Source: Flavobacterium sp. SUN052 (GTDB lineage: Bacteria; Bacteroidota; Bacteroidia; Flavobacteriales; Flavobacteriaceae). From it: a stretch of DNA of 64,000 bases. The first letter of the stretch is position 1; every line of letters starts with the position of its first letter. The notes beneath the pieces were generated by a model that was not told the DNA's origin, searched no databases, and saw only the letters and a list, made by a program, of their open reading frames with translations. Location of the stretch: positions 1,240,001 to 1,304,000 of the forward strand of contig NZ_JAPQNS010000001.1 of assembly GCF_028867935.1 (NCBI RefSeq). Direction: 5' to 3'. Shown here one piece after another: positions 8,583 through 16,695 of the stretch. The translations under genes and the position numbers were made by a program.

Positions 8583-10481
8583 TTAAGGGAGTGTAGCCAC
8601 CTCAATTATAGAGTCACTATACAGTCGATGACGAGCCGGTTTAAAATCGGCCTGAATTGCTTTGTAACTATTTTCTACGAACGTCTGCGGATTTCGGTCA
8701 ATCAGCGGAAACCAACTGCTTTGCACCTGGATCATGACCCGATGGCCTTTTTTAAACGTGTGCAGTACGTCGGGCAGTTGTAAGGCCACCTCCGTAATTT
8801 GGTTAGGGGTAAAGGGCTCCGGTTTCTCGAACGAGTTACGGAACCGGCCACGCATGACATCCGCCCTGACTAACTGCTGATAATTCGCTAATTGTGTTTT
8901 GGGATTGGGCAAGTAGGGGTGATTGGGTTCGTCGGGTGGGTACACGTCAATGAGCTTAACTACCCAATCGGCATCGGTGCCCGTGGTGCTGACCTTTAGC
9001 CGAACCTGAGTCTCTCCGCCTACAGTCAGGTTTTCAGGTAATGGGTCGGTTTGAAAAGTGAGTACATCAGGCCGTTTACTGGTAAACCGCTGATCGGCAG
9101 ATATATAGCTAAATAATGCGCTAAAATCGGGTTCGGTGGTTAAGGTCGCTTCGGAATAGGGAACCGGATGGGCGGGATCGCTGACATATTCTCGAAAACG
9201 AACCGGGGTAACAGCCTGCGGGCTTAGCTGGCCATTGGACGTCAAATACCAGCGTAAGCGGTGGTTGGTAGGCGCAGGCCAGGTCGAAAAGGTGCGCCAG
9301 GTTTTCAGACCGGTATCAAACAGACAGACGTTAGGCAAGCCGGTTTTGCCGTCGCCAGCGCCTTTCAGGTAATGGTGAAAAAAGGGAGCTTCTATGGTTT
9401 GCTGATAATAGGTCGCCAAACTGTCGCCAAAATACAGATCGTTGTGCAGGGTATGCCCGGTTTCTTCCGACCAGCCCCGATGACCAAACGGTCCCATCAC
9501 CAGCATTGGACGCGATGCTGAACTGTTCTTCGCCAGCGTTTTGTAAATACTCAGTGTCCCGTACAGGTCTTCGGCATCGAACCAGCCCCCGACTACCAGC
9601 GTGGCGGGCCGAATGTTCTGTAGGTGGGGCAGAATATTTCGCTGCTGCCAAAAGGTATCGTAATTGGGGTGTTCTACCGTTTGCTGCCAGAATACATTTT
9701 GGGCTAGATACGACTGGGCGTTTGCCATGGGCCCCAGCTTAATATGCCACCCGTACTCCGTCTGTTTCCCGGTTTGAATCCAGTCTTTGAGGAACCAGGG
9801 TTTCGTTGTTGGCCCGGTCGGGCGTTTATCGAACAGCGGGTAAGCCAGCAGCGCCAGTTGGGTAAAGGCACCGTTGTGATGAATATCCTCCCGGAAGAAG
9901 TCCGCAATGGGCGCCTGGGGCGACGATGCTTTCAAGGCCGGATGAGCGTTCACTGAACCCGCTATGGCATAAAATCCGGCATAACTCATACCCCACAAAC
10001 CCACCCGGTCGTTGTGGAAACGAACATGCCGGAGTAGCCAGTCAATGCTATCGTAGGTATCGGTGCTTTCGTCAACAAGCGTACGGTTTGTGTTTATTTT
10101 AAGGCCACTGACCATAGGAGTCATATTAGTCCACTGCCCTTCGGAAGCCCAGCGACCGCGTACATCCTGATACACAAACATGTACCCATCTCCCTGAAGC
10201 GCGGGCGAAGGACCCAGAGCAACTTTATACTGGTCGGGACCATACGGCATGGAGCCAAAGCAGGTCCGTTGCATCAGAAAGGGGTAGACTTTGGTCGCGG
10301 ATGCATCGCGGGGCACGTACACGGCGGTGTACAGCATAACCCCATCGCGCATAGGGATCTGATACTCGAATTTTTGGTAGTGCTCTCGTACCTGGCCAAC
10401 GGCGCTTACGAAACTAATCAACCACAGAAACAGCGTTGAACCAGTGGGCAACGTAGCCGGTCTCCCGAATGGGTAGTTCAT
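8583..10481 (-). CDS. CocE/NonD family X-Pro dipeptidyl-peptidase-like hydrolase
   Basis: A 632-residue secreted hydrolase with a signal peptide (about 1-30) and a peptidase S15 alpha/beta-hydrolase domain. The nucleophile is S166 in GLWGMSYAG, and the acid and base are probably D302 (GGWFDAEDLYG) and H334 (GPFGHRGW). A C-terminal beta-rich domain (about 400-630) is typical of CocE and glutaryl-7-ACA acylases. Family members cleave esters, amides or X-Pro peptides. The start overlaps the stop of the upstream MocR-like gene by four bases (ATGA), so the two were built as one transcription unit. If that regulator is broken, control of this gene may be altered. Confidence 0.87.
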   Translation of the reverse strand: MNYPFGRPATLPTGSTLFLWLISFVSAVGQVREHYQKFEYQIPMRDGVMLYTAVYVPRDASATKVYPFLMQRTCFGSMPYGPDQYKVALGPSPALQGDGYMFVYQDVRGRWASEGQWTNMTPMVSGLKINTNRTLVDESTDTYDSIDWLLRHVRFHNDRVGLWGMSYAGFYAIAGSVNAHPALKASSPQAPIADFFREDIHHNGAFTQLALLAYPLFDKRPTGPTTKPWFLKDWIQTGKQTEYGWHIKLGPMANAQSYLAQNVFWQQTVEHPNYDTFWQQRNILPHLQNIRPATLVVGGWFDAEDLYGTLSIYKTLAKNSSASRPMLVMGPFGHRGWSEETGHTLHNDLYFGDSLATYYQQTIEAPFFHHYLKGAGDGKTGLPNVCLFDTGLKTWRTFSTWPAPTNHRLRWYLTSNGQLSPQAVTPVRFREYVSDPAHPVPYSEATLTTEPDFSALFSYISADQRFTSKRPDVLTFQTDPLPENLTVGGETQVRLKVSTTGTDADWVVKLIDVYPPDEPNHPYLPNPKTQLANYQQLVRADVMRGRFRNSFEKPEPFTPNQITEVALQLPDVLHTFKKGHRVMIQVQSSWFPLIDRNPQTFVENSYKAIQADFKPARHRLYSDSIIEVATLP

Positions 10482-11919
10482 AATGCCAACTGTTGATTGA
10501 TAAGCTGTCCAATGGTTTGCAGTCCCCAGGCCACTCGCTCGTCAAAGGGCAACCCGTAACTAAGCCGCATGCAGTTGGCATACTGGGGCTGAAGGCTAAA
10601 TAAACCGCCTGGCATAATGCTAATTTTATATGGAGCCAGCTGGTCAGCCAGGGCCAAGGTGTTGACGCGGGCATCGACTTCAACCCACAATGTAAAGCCG
10701 CCTTGTGGTTCGCTGATACGCGTGCCGCTGGGGAAATGAGTGCGGATCGTCTGCTGGTAGCGCTGGCAATTGCTTTTCAGTCGTTGCCGGAGTCGGCGCA
10801 GGTGCAGCTCGTAGCGGTCGTTAACCAGAAAATTAGCCACTGCCTGTTGGGTGATTCCCGGAGAAAAACCGGCCTGATAGCGCTTTACCTGAAGCAGGGC
10901 ATCATGATAGCGTCCTGGAGCTACCCAACCGACCCGATAACCGGGAGCCAACGTTTTACTGACGGAGCCGCACCACAAAACCAATCCCTGTCGATCGAAT
11001 GCCTTGCAGGGAAGGGGCCGGTCGGGTGCGAAATGCAGGTCGCCGTAGAGGTCATCTTCGATAAGCGGAATCTGGTGGGTTTCCATCAGGTGTACCAGCC
11101 GTTGCTTATGGGTATTGGGCATCAACTGCCGAGCGGATTGCTGAAGTTGGGCACCAGCAAACAAGCCTGTACACGTCCAGCCTGTAGGTGTCCTTCCAGT
11201 ACATCCAGATCAATACCTGTCAGTGCATCGGTGGGTAGTTCGAGCACCTTCAGGCCAAGTGATACAATGGTTTGAAGAATACCGAAATAGATGGGGCTTT
11301 CAACGGCCACAGTATCACCCGGTTGGGTTACGGTTTTTAGGCACAGCGTCAGCGCGGCTGTGCATACCTCCGTAGTGATGATTTCATCCTCGGTTAGTCG
11401 GCTGCCCCAGAACAGGGCGTACCGGGCAATCTGCCGACGCAAAGCCGCATTACCCGTCATCAGTTCATACTCAATGCCCCCATGGGGAAGTTCCCGTTGA
11501 GCTTGCTGAAGCGCTTTTGTTAACTTACCAACGGGCAGTAGCGAAGGCGCAGGTACACTCAATGAAAACGGTAACCAGCCCGGTTGCCGCTGCTGGTGCA
11601 TCAGTCTCAGTAAAACCGACTCCTGATCCGACAGTGGAGCCTGGTTGGCCGTCATGGCCTGTGGAGTTGATCGTCGCGGAACCTGCCCCATACGATCCAA
11701 CAGAGTTCGGGCGTAATAACCCGACTGAGGCCGGGCCTCGACCAACCCTTCCGTTTCCAGACAATAGTAGGCTTGTTGCACCGTGTTGATGCTGACGCCA
11801 AGCTCCTGACTAAGGCTACGAACAGAGGGGAGTTTATCGCCCTCCTTCAGCGTACCCAATCGAAGTTTATCGCCGAGCTGACGAGCGATCTGCTGATACC
11901 GGGGAGTTGATACACGCAT
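10478..11919 (-). pseudogene. MocR-type GntR regulator with aminotransferase domain, split by a frameshift
   Basis: The first frame (11919 to 11122) encodes a GntR winged helix (about residues 1-75) and the N-terminal part of a fold-type I aminotransferase, ending NPLGS-stop. The second frame (to 10478) resumes the same protein at LMPNTHKQRL and carries the PLP-site features EDDLYGD and SVSKTLAPGYRVGW, whose Lys binds PLP. Loss of one T in AGTTTGATG would explain the shift. The junction now reads TGATG (11120-11124), so the second half could be started by re-initiation and the protein made as two pieces. MocR proteins are regulators that sense PLP or amino compounds. The gene is either a recent pseudogene, a split functional pair, or a sequencing error. 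The ATGA overlap with the CocE gene is preserved. Confidence 0.8.
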
Positions 11920-11920
11920 G

Positions 11921-11949
11921 GGCTAGTTATAGGGTATATAGGCTAGTTA
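11921..11949 (-). promoter_or_regulatory. Direct repeat upstream of MocR gene, possible operator
   Basis: The 9-base sequence GGCTAGTTA occurs at 11921-11929 and 11941-11949, exactly 20 bp apart (two helical turns), beginning one base from the MocR start codon. MocR regulators are known to bind direct repeats, so this may be an autoregulatory site. This is inference from spacing and position only. Confidence 0.35.
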
Positions 11950-11983
11950 CAGAACAAAAGTAGGGGCTGTAACTGTAAGCATT

Positions 11984-12059
11984 ACCATACAGATTCTGCC
12001 AATGTTAACCGTACAGTTTAGTTATATTGATCAACTTTCAAAAAAGTGATCTGTATGGT
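11984..12059. promoter_or_regulatory. Inverted repeat in the MocR/DUF1572 divergent intergenic region
   Basis: ACCATACAGAT at 11984-11994 is the exact reverse complement of ATCTGTATGGT at 12049-12059. Further TACAG or CTGTA words lie between and beside the arms. The 260-base gap between two divergent genes is where shared control would be expected. The binding protein is unknown. Confidence 0.35.
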
Positions 12060-12179
12060 GCACTAATCGGTAAAGTGTATCTGTTTCCATACACACTGGG
12101 CAACTTTTTTTGCGTTGTGCAATCCCCGATAACTCCTTTTTTTGACCAGTATCCAGCCTCAGACAACTTAACTTAGAGC

Positions 12180-12773
12180 ATGCAGAACGACTATCTACAA
12201 AGTGCAATCCGCCAGTTTGAGTACTATAAATTACTCGGCGATAAAACATTGGCTCAACTTCCCGATGACGCGCTTTTCTGGCAATACAACGAGGAGAGCA
12301 ACAGCATTGCCATTTTGGTTAATCACTTGTGGGGTAATATGCTGAGTCGCTGGACCGATTTTCTGACCACCGATGGGGAAAAAGAATGGCGTGACCGAGA
12401 GGGCGAGTTTACCGACGCTATTCAGTCCCGGGACGAACTACTTCAGAAATGGGAGGAAGGCTGGCGTGTGTTATTGGCTACCCTTTCATCGCTACGCGAC
12501 GAAGATTTAACCAAAACCATTTATATCCGTAATCAGGGACATTCGGTTCTGGAAGCCATCAACCGGCAGTTAGCTCATTATCCGTATCACATTGGACAAC
12601 TGGTTTTTCTGGGGAAAATGCTGGCGACACGCTGGACGTCGCTTTCTATCCCAAGAGGGGAGTCCAGCCAGTACAATGCCGAGAAATTTGCTCAACCAAA
12701 ACGCAGAGAGCATTTTACCGAAGCTTATCTAAATCCGGACCAATCGATGTCAACCGACCAATCAACCTTGTGA
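12180..12773 (+). CDS. DUF1572 (DinB-like four-helix) protein
   Basis: A 197-residue protein of the DUF1572 family, related to the DinB/YfiT putative metalloenzymes. It has the characteristic ILVNHLWGNMLSRW segment near residue 55 and HYPYHIGQLVFLGK near residue 140, whose histidines would form a metal site in a four-helix bundle. Some DinB-like proteins are thiol transferases acting with bacillithiol or mycothiol, but the function of this family is not established. It is followed eight bases later by an NTF2-like gene, so the two are probably co-transcribed. It is divergent from the MocR gene. Confidence 0.8.
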   Translation: MQNDYLQSAIRQFEYYKLLGDKTLAQLPDDALFWQYNEESNSIAILVNHLWGNMLSRWTDFLTTDGEKEWRDREGEFTDAIQSRDELLQKWEEGWRVLLATLSSLRDEDLTKTIYIRNQGHSVLEAINRQLAHYPYHIGQLVFLGKMLATRWTSLSIPRGESSQYNAEKFAQPKRREHFTEAYLNPDQSMSTDQSTL

Positions 12774-12780
12774 TAACGCC

Positions 12781-13152
12781 ATGACCCAGCAACATGCCCA
12801 ACACTTTGCCGAGGAATGGATCAGTGCGTTTAATTCGCACGATCTAACCGCCATTCTGAATCACTATGCCGATGACTTGGAATTTTACTCCCCGTTCATT
12901 ACAGGGCTAAAGTTCAATGAGTCAGGGTGTATCACCAGCAAACAGGAACTGGAACGCTATTTTCAAGTGGGCCTGAGTGCTTACCCTGACTTATATTTTA
13001 TTCTGCATACCGTTTTTGTGGGTATCGACACGCTCGTTATTCAATACACCTCCGTTAATGGCCGTCTTGCTAGCGAAGTCTTTCAGTTAAATGAGCATGG
13101 CAAAGCAGAGAAAGTGCTTTGCCATTACGCAATGGATATATCCATTTCCTAA
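12781..13152 (+). CDS. SnoaL-like (NTF2 fold) small protein
   Basis: A 123-residue protein beginning with the classic NTF2-fold helix (FAEEWISAFNSHDLTAILNHYADD), then the beta strands of a cone-shaped pocket. Members of this fold include polyketide cyclases, isomerases and ligand-binding proteins, and no catalytic set can be named here. It sits seven bases after the DUF1572 gene on the same strand, which suggests a shared transcript. It converges on a lipoprotein gene 24 bases away. Confidence 0.7.
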   Translation: MTQQHAQHFAEEWISAFNSHDLTAILNHYADDLEFYSPFITGLKFNESGCITSKQELERYFQVGLSAYPDLYFILHTVFVGIDTLVIQYTSVNGRLASEVFQLNEHGKAEKVLCHYAMDISIS

Positions 13153-13176
13153 CCCCCTGAATTTCACTCGGACTAG

Positions 13177-13887
13177 CTACTGGTTAGGCTCGGCGGAGTA
13201 GATCTCAATGATCCGGGGCGTCACTGAAACAATCCGTATTCCGCCGTAGCGGTTCTGATTAACCAGTTTATATAAGTAGATATCCCCTTTCTGATAATTC
13301 TGAATTTTCGTAGCCGTATCAACGGTATCCTCCCAATAGAGTTCAAATAGGTCGGGCCGTCCTTTTACCCATGTTTCGATGGTAGCGGCTAAAAATTTGC
13401 TTTTGTTGAACCTGGTATTTTCTAGCTTATCTCCCGCGCCAAACACGTGGGTAAGTTCGCTTCCCATTTCATAGACCGTGGTTAGTTCGTTCTGGTGATA
13501 CAGATTGAAATTAGTTTTATAGGTGTTGGTGGCAGATGTATTATTGAGAAAGTTGAAGCTATAGGTCGTACCGGTAGCCACGGAAAACATTGTTGGAATC
13601 AAGCTGGGACTCGTGCCTACGGGATAAGTTGGCCAGGTAACGCGCCAGGCGTGGCATCGGGTGTGAGCCCACAAATCATTGCTGGGAATATACGTCTGCT
13701 CGACAATGGTTAGAGAAGGCAGAGCCGGTCCGTTAGTGATAATGCCGCCCAGGGAAGCCGGTGTTGCATTGACTACCCCCTGATTAGTTACTAGGGTGGG
13801 CTCAGGTTGCATAATAGCCTGCTCTTTACAAGCGAAAAAAGTAGTCAGGAGCAGGGAAAAGGCGATTGCTTGTTTGATTGGTTTCAT
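13177..13887 (-). CDS. Putative lipoprotein of unknown function
   Basis: The 236-residue product starts with a type II signal peptide: a basic MKPIKQ start, a hydrophobic core, and a lipobox ending TTFFAC near residue 20. I chose this Met because the upstream in-frame Met adds 38 residues that bury the signal. The mature part is rich in Thr, Asn and Tyr and has no motif I recognise. A near-palindrome of 18 bp lies about 75 bases upstream (13962-13979) and resembles the one ahead of the third kinase. It is probably an outer-membrane-anchored envelope protein. Confidence 0.65.
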   Translation of the reverse strand: MKPIKQAIAFSLLLTTFFACKEQAIMQPEPTLVTNQGVVNATPASLGGIITNGPALPSLTIVEQTYIPSNDLWAHTRCHAWRVTWPTYPVGTSPSLIPTMFSVATGTTYSFNFLNNTSATNTYKTNFNLYHQNELTTVYEMGSELTHVFGAGDKLENTRFNKSKFLAATIETWVKGRPDLFELYWEDTVDTATKIQNYQKGDIYLYKLVNQNRYGGIRIVSVTPRIIEIYSAEPNQ

Positions 13888-13961
13888 GTCCGTATTGGTT
13901 AAAAGAGATTTAAACCCCGTTTGTGTGCCACAAAGGTCGCTGATGGGGGAGGGGTGAATCC

Positions 13962-13979
13962 ATACGAACAAGTTTGTAT
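13962..13979. promoter_or_regulatory. Near-palindrome resembling the 4446 operator-like site
   Basis: ATACGAACAAGTTTGTAT differs from a perfect palindrome by one arm position and shares its arms with the perfect 18-bp palindrome at 4446-4463. It lies upstream of the lipoprotein gene that starts at 13887. Two such sites ahead of two genes suggest one regulator for both. Confidence 0.4.
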
Positions 13980-14101
13980 TTTGACTTCTCCGGATTTTCA
14001 CCCAGGCGTAATTTTCCGGTCGGTGTATAGAGTTATCATTAAAATACAGTTTTCCAACTGATGAACAGCTTTCTGGGGCTAGTAAGAATTGGCTTTCACG
14101 A

Positions 14102-14236
14102 ATGAGACAGATATTTGCTATTTCAGGAATACTAGGCTTAATGATGGGTTGCCAGAAGGATTCTGAAATGAAGCGGGGTGAAATTAAAAAAGACGAGCCG
14201 TATGCTTTTCAGCTTTACTGCTACTTCCGATTTTGA
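14102..14236 (+). pseudogene. 5' fragment of a lipoprotein gene, overlapping the AraC gene start
   Basis: A 44-codon frame encodes a convincing lipoprotein signal: the MRQ start, a hydrophobic stretch, and the lipobox LMMGC followed by QKDSE. The frame ends after only about 27 mature residues and overlaps the AraC-type regulator start by 35 bases in another frame. This looks like the head of a lipoprotein gene whose body was lost where it was joined to the regulator gene. It could instead be a real small lipopeptide or a leader coupled to regulator translation. Confidence 0.45.
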
Positions 14237-15182
14237 CTTTATGACCTACTTTGCCCGGCACATACAGGCAACGGTAGAAAACGGTGTGCTGGTAATACCT
14301 GACCATCTGGGGCAGGGTTACATACGCAAGTTGGCATTTGGGCAGGACTTCAAGATCACAATACACCGATACATACTCAAGGAGGATCTTATCCTCAAAC
14401 GCAACACATCTGGCCTGGGAAACGACCTGATCACCGTTTTTTTCTACAACAATGAACAGGCACTTGAGATCGCTTACAATGATGAAAATCAGGTATTGTT
14501 TTCTCAACGCGATGAGTCGGCTATTCAGGTTACTTCCAACGATCTTAGTTCAACCATCCGTTTTCCTGCCCATCAACATATTCACTATGTGGTTGTCGCC
14601 ATCATGCCATCCCGTCTAAGCGAACTATTAGCCGTTAGTGAGCCCAACTCGGTGCTCCAAACCATAACCGGCAGCGGCAATTCTTTTCTTTACTTTGAAA
14701 GCATGGCCGCGGAGGCCAAGCTACTCCTAAAAAACATGGCCGCCGTGGATATGAATGATTCATTAAGCCATTTCTACATGCAGATCAAAGTGCAGGAACT
14801 GCTCTATCTGGTTTTCCATAAATTGTCTATGCGCGTCAGCGCTACCCATCAGACGATTAATAGCGCTGACGCGGAACGGCTTCTGTTTATCAGAAATGAA
14901 ATCATCAGCGATCTGAGCGTGCCTCCGGTTATTCGTGAACTGGCACAGGTGGCAGCCATGAGCGAAACCAAGCTAAAACAACTGTTTAAGCAAACGTTTG
15001 GCGCTACAATCTACAATTATTACCAGCAGGCCCGAATGCAGGAAGCTGCCTTTCTGCTGAAGCAAGGCCGGTATTCCGTTGGCGAAGTGGGCTATGAACT
15101 GGGCTTTTCCAATCTGAGCCACTTCAGCCGCGTCTTTGAAAAGCATTATGGCCTAAACCCGAAGCGTTACTCGTATTCGTGA
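14202..15182 (+). CDS. AraC family transcriptional regulator
   Basis: A 326-residue regulator from the ATG at 14202; a GTG at 14178 would add eight residues. The N-terminal part matches a type common in Bacteroidota (MLFSFTATSDFDF start) with no named ligand. The C-terminal AraC double helix-turn-helix covers roughly the last 90 residues, with LAQVAAMSETKLKQLFKQTFG and the second-helix signature VGYELGFSNLSHFSRVFEKHYGLNPKRY. It stands beside a cupin gene and a quinone-oxidoreductase-like gene, a common regulator-enzyme arrangement, but both neighbours are damaged here. Its own start region overlaps a truncated lipoprotein frame. Confidence 0.87.
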   Translation: MLFSFTATSDFDFMTYFARHIQATVENGVLVIPDHLGQGYIRKLAFGQDFKITIHRYILKEDLILKRNTSGLGNDLITVFFYNNEQALEIAYNDENQVLFSQRDESAIQVTSNDLSSTIRFPAHQHIHYVVVAIMPSRLSELLAVSEPNSVLQTITGSGNSFLYFESMAAEAKLLLKNMAAVDMNDSLSHFYMQIKVQELLYLVFHKLSMRVSATHQTINSADAERLLFIRNEIISDLSVPPVIRELAQVAAMSETKLKQLFKQTFGATIYNYYQQARMQEAAFLLKQGRYSVGEVGYELGFSNLSHFSRVFEKHYGLNPKRYSYS

Positions 15183-15189
15183 TGCGCTT

Positions 15190-15645
15190 TCACCCCAGGT
15201 AGTCGGGTGGAAACACTTGCTGACCATGCTTTTCGGCGATAGCCTGGAGTTTTTTAATGGTAGCAGCATCCAGCAGGGGAGGTGGTAGAAACTGGCCAGC
15301 GGCAACGGGTTGGCCAATCTCTTCAAATAACGATTCCAGGCCGGCAGGAACCACGGTGCACAGCAGATGAGCGGGTAGCCCGGTCTTGTTTTTAAAGCCG
15401 TGCACCACGCCCCCTTTGGAATTGGTAATAAATGATCCTTTAATCGCTACGTAGCTGCCAAACTCGGACTTGACCTCCACTTCGCCTTCGATCACGTAAA
15501 ATGATTCTTCAAAATCCGCGTGGGCATGGGGTCCGGGTCCACCACCGGGCGGGATAAGCATGTCGATAGTGGCGAACGCTCCCGCTCTGGATTATGTACC
15601 TGTCGGATACGACTATTTTTCCGACTTTTCGCGCTATTTCCCTCT
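15190..15645 (-). pseudogene. Cupin domain gene broken near its 5' end
   Basis: From the Met at 15561 the frame gives 123 residues with a strong cupin motif (MLIPPGGGPGPHAHADFEESFYVIEGE) and the typical C-terminal VVPAGLE and PPDYLG segments. Family members have about 35 more residues in front. Upstream codons continue the family pattern in the same frame (AGAFATIDM) back to a TAA at 15592-15594. The earlier part (KVGKIVVSDRYIIQSG) is readable in another frame, and no start codon is evident there. I infer a frameshift near 15585 and loss of the original start. A shorter cupin from 15561 could still be made. Confidence 0.6.
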
Positions 15646-15689
15646 CTACAGAAGGTTCACCTTTGCTCTGTAATCTTAAACACACGGCA

Positions 15690-16627
15690 ATGAGAAAAGT
15701 AATGTATAAACAGTTCGGCGACGAAAGCGTGCTGGAACTGGTCAATCAGCAGGTACCAGGTTTTGAGAAGGATCAATTGTTGATCCGGGTTAAGGCGGTT
15801 TCTATTAATCCCCTGGACTGGAAGGTATATGGCGGAGAAATGAAACTGATGTCAGGCTCTTCCTTCCCTAAATCGGTAGGAATCGATTTCTCGGGTACTT
15901 TGGAACAAACCGGCAGCACCATTACACGTTTCAAGGTTGGTGATGCGGTCATCGGCATACTCGACGTATTCAAAGGGGGAGCCCTGGCCGACTACGTGGT
16001 TGTTAAAGAGACCGATATTGTCCTGAAACCGGTCAACACCTCGTTTGAGCAGGCAGCAGCCTTACCCCTGACCGGGCTGTCGGCCCTCCAGATCATTGAT
16101 CAACTGGCCACGGTTGGCCCAAACCAGGACGTATTGATCAATGGGGCTACCGGTGGGATTGGCGTGTTTGCTGTGCAGCTTGCCAAAAAGCGCGGAGCCA
16201 GGGTGACGGCGGTGGTTAGCACCAAAGGCGTTACTGACGCAAAAAAATGGGGAGCAGATACTGTAATCGACTATACAAAGCAACCGATCAAGCTGCTCAG
16301 TCAGCACTTCGACGCGGTGATTGACCTCTCTACCAAGCTTTCATTTTCAGACGCCAAGAGCCTGATGAAACCAAAAGCTGTCTTTGTCAGCACGCTTCCT
16401 TCTCCATTGACGCTCGCTCGTTCGTAAACAATCTCTTTTCTAGGAAAAAAATGAAAATCCTGATCGTGAAACCGACCGTTGAAGGGCTCACTACGCTAAC
16501 GAATCTGGCTGAAAATGGCTTACAGATTGTACTGGATCAGACGTATTCCATCGCCAACGTCAGAGAAGCTTACCGGGAAGCCCGTCAGGGCAAAGGTATT
16601 GGAAAGTCGGTGATTGTTCTTGACTAG
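15690..16627 (+). pseudogene. Zinc-type (quinone oxidoreductase-like) NADP dehydrogenase, frameshifted
   Basis: The first frame encodes a GroES-like domain and the Rossmann motif NGATGGIGVFAVQLAK, then stops at 16425-16427 after TLPSPLTLARS. The C-terminal strand-helix segment expected in the family continues in another frame: SFVNNLFSRKK leads into a 58-codon stretch from 16451 ending GKSVIVLD-TAG at 16627. The break lies in the short tandem repeat CGCTCGCTCG (16411-16420). One more GCTC unit would restore a single 312-residue frame. The family reduces quinones or enals with NADPH. The 58-codon tail is too short to be a gene by itself. Confidence 0.8.
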
Positions 16628-16695
16628 CAGGATTGTCTGCTTAATGCAATGGGTTGATAGATAGCTAACTTGGATTGATTTGGAAAGGTCTAGTA

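Noticed and set aside
11120..11124. Programmed frameshift in the MocR gene
   Set aside because: There is no slippery heptamer or downstream structure at the junction; base loss with possible re-initiation explains it better.
16451..16627. A 58-codon frame with ATG after AGGAAAAAA that looks like a small gene
   Set aside because: Its sequence is the C-terminal end of the zinc-type dehydrogenase in another frame (SIANVREAYREARQGKGIGK), so it belongs to the frameshifted gene.
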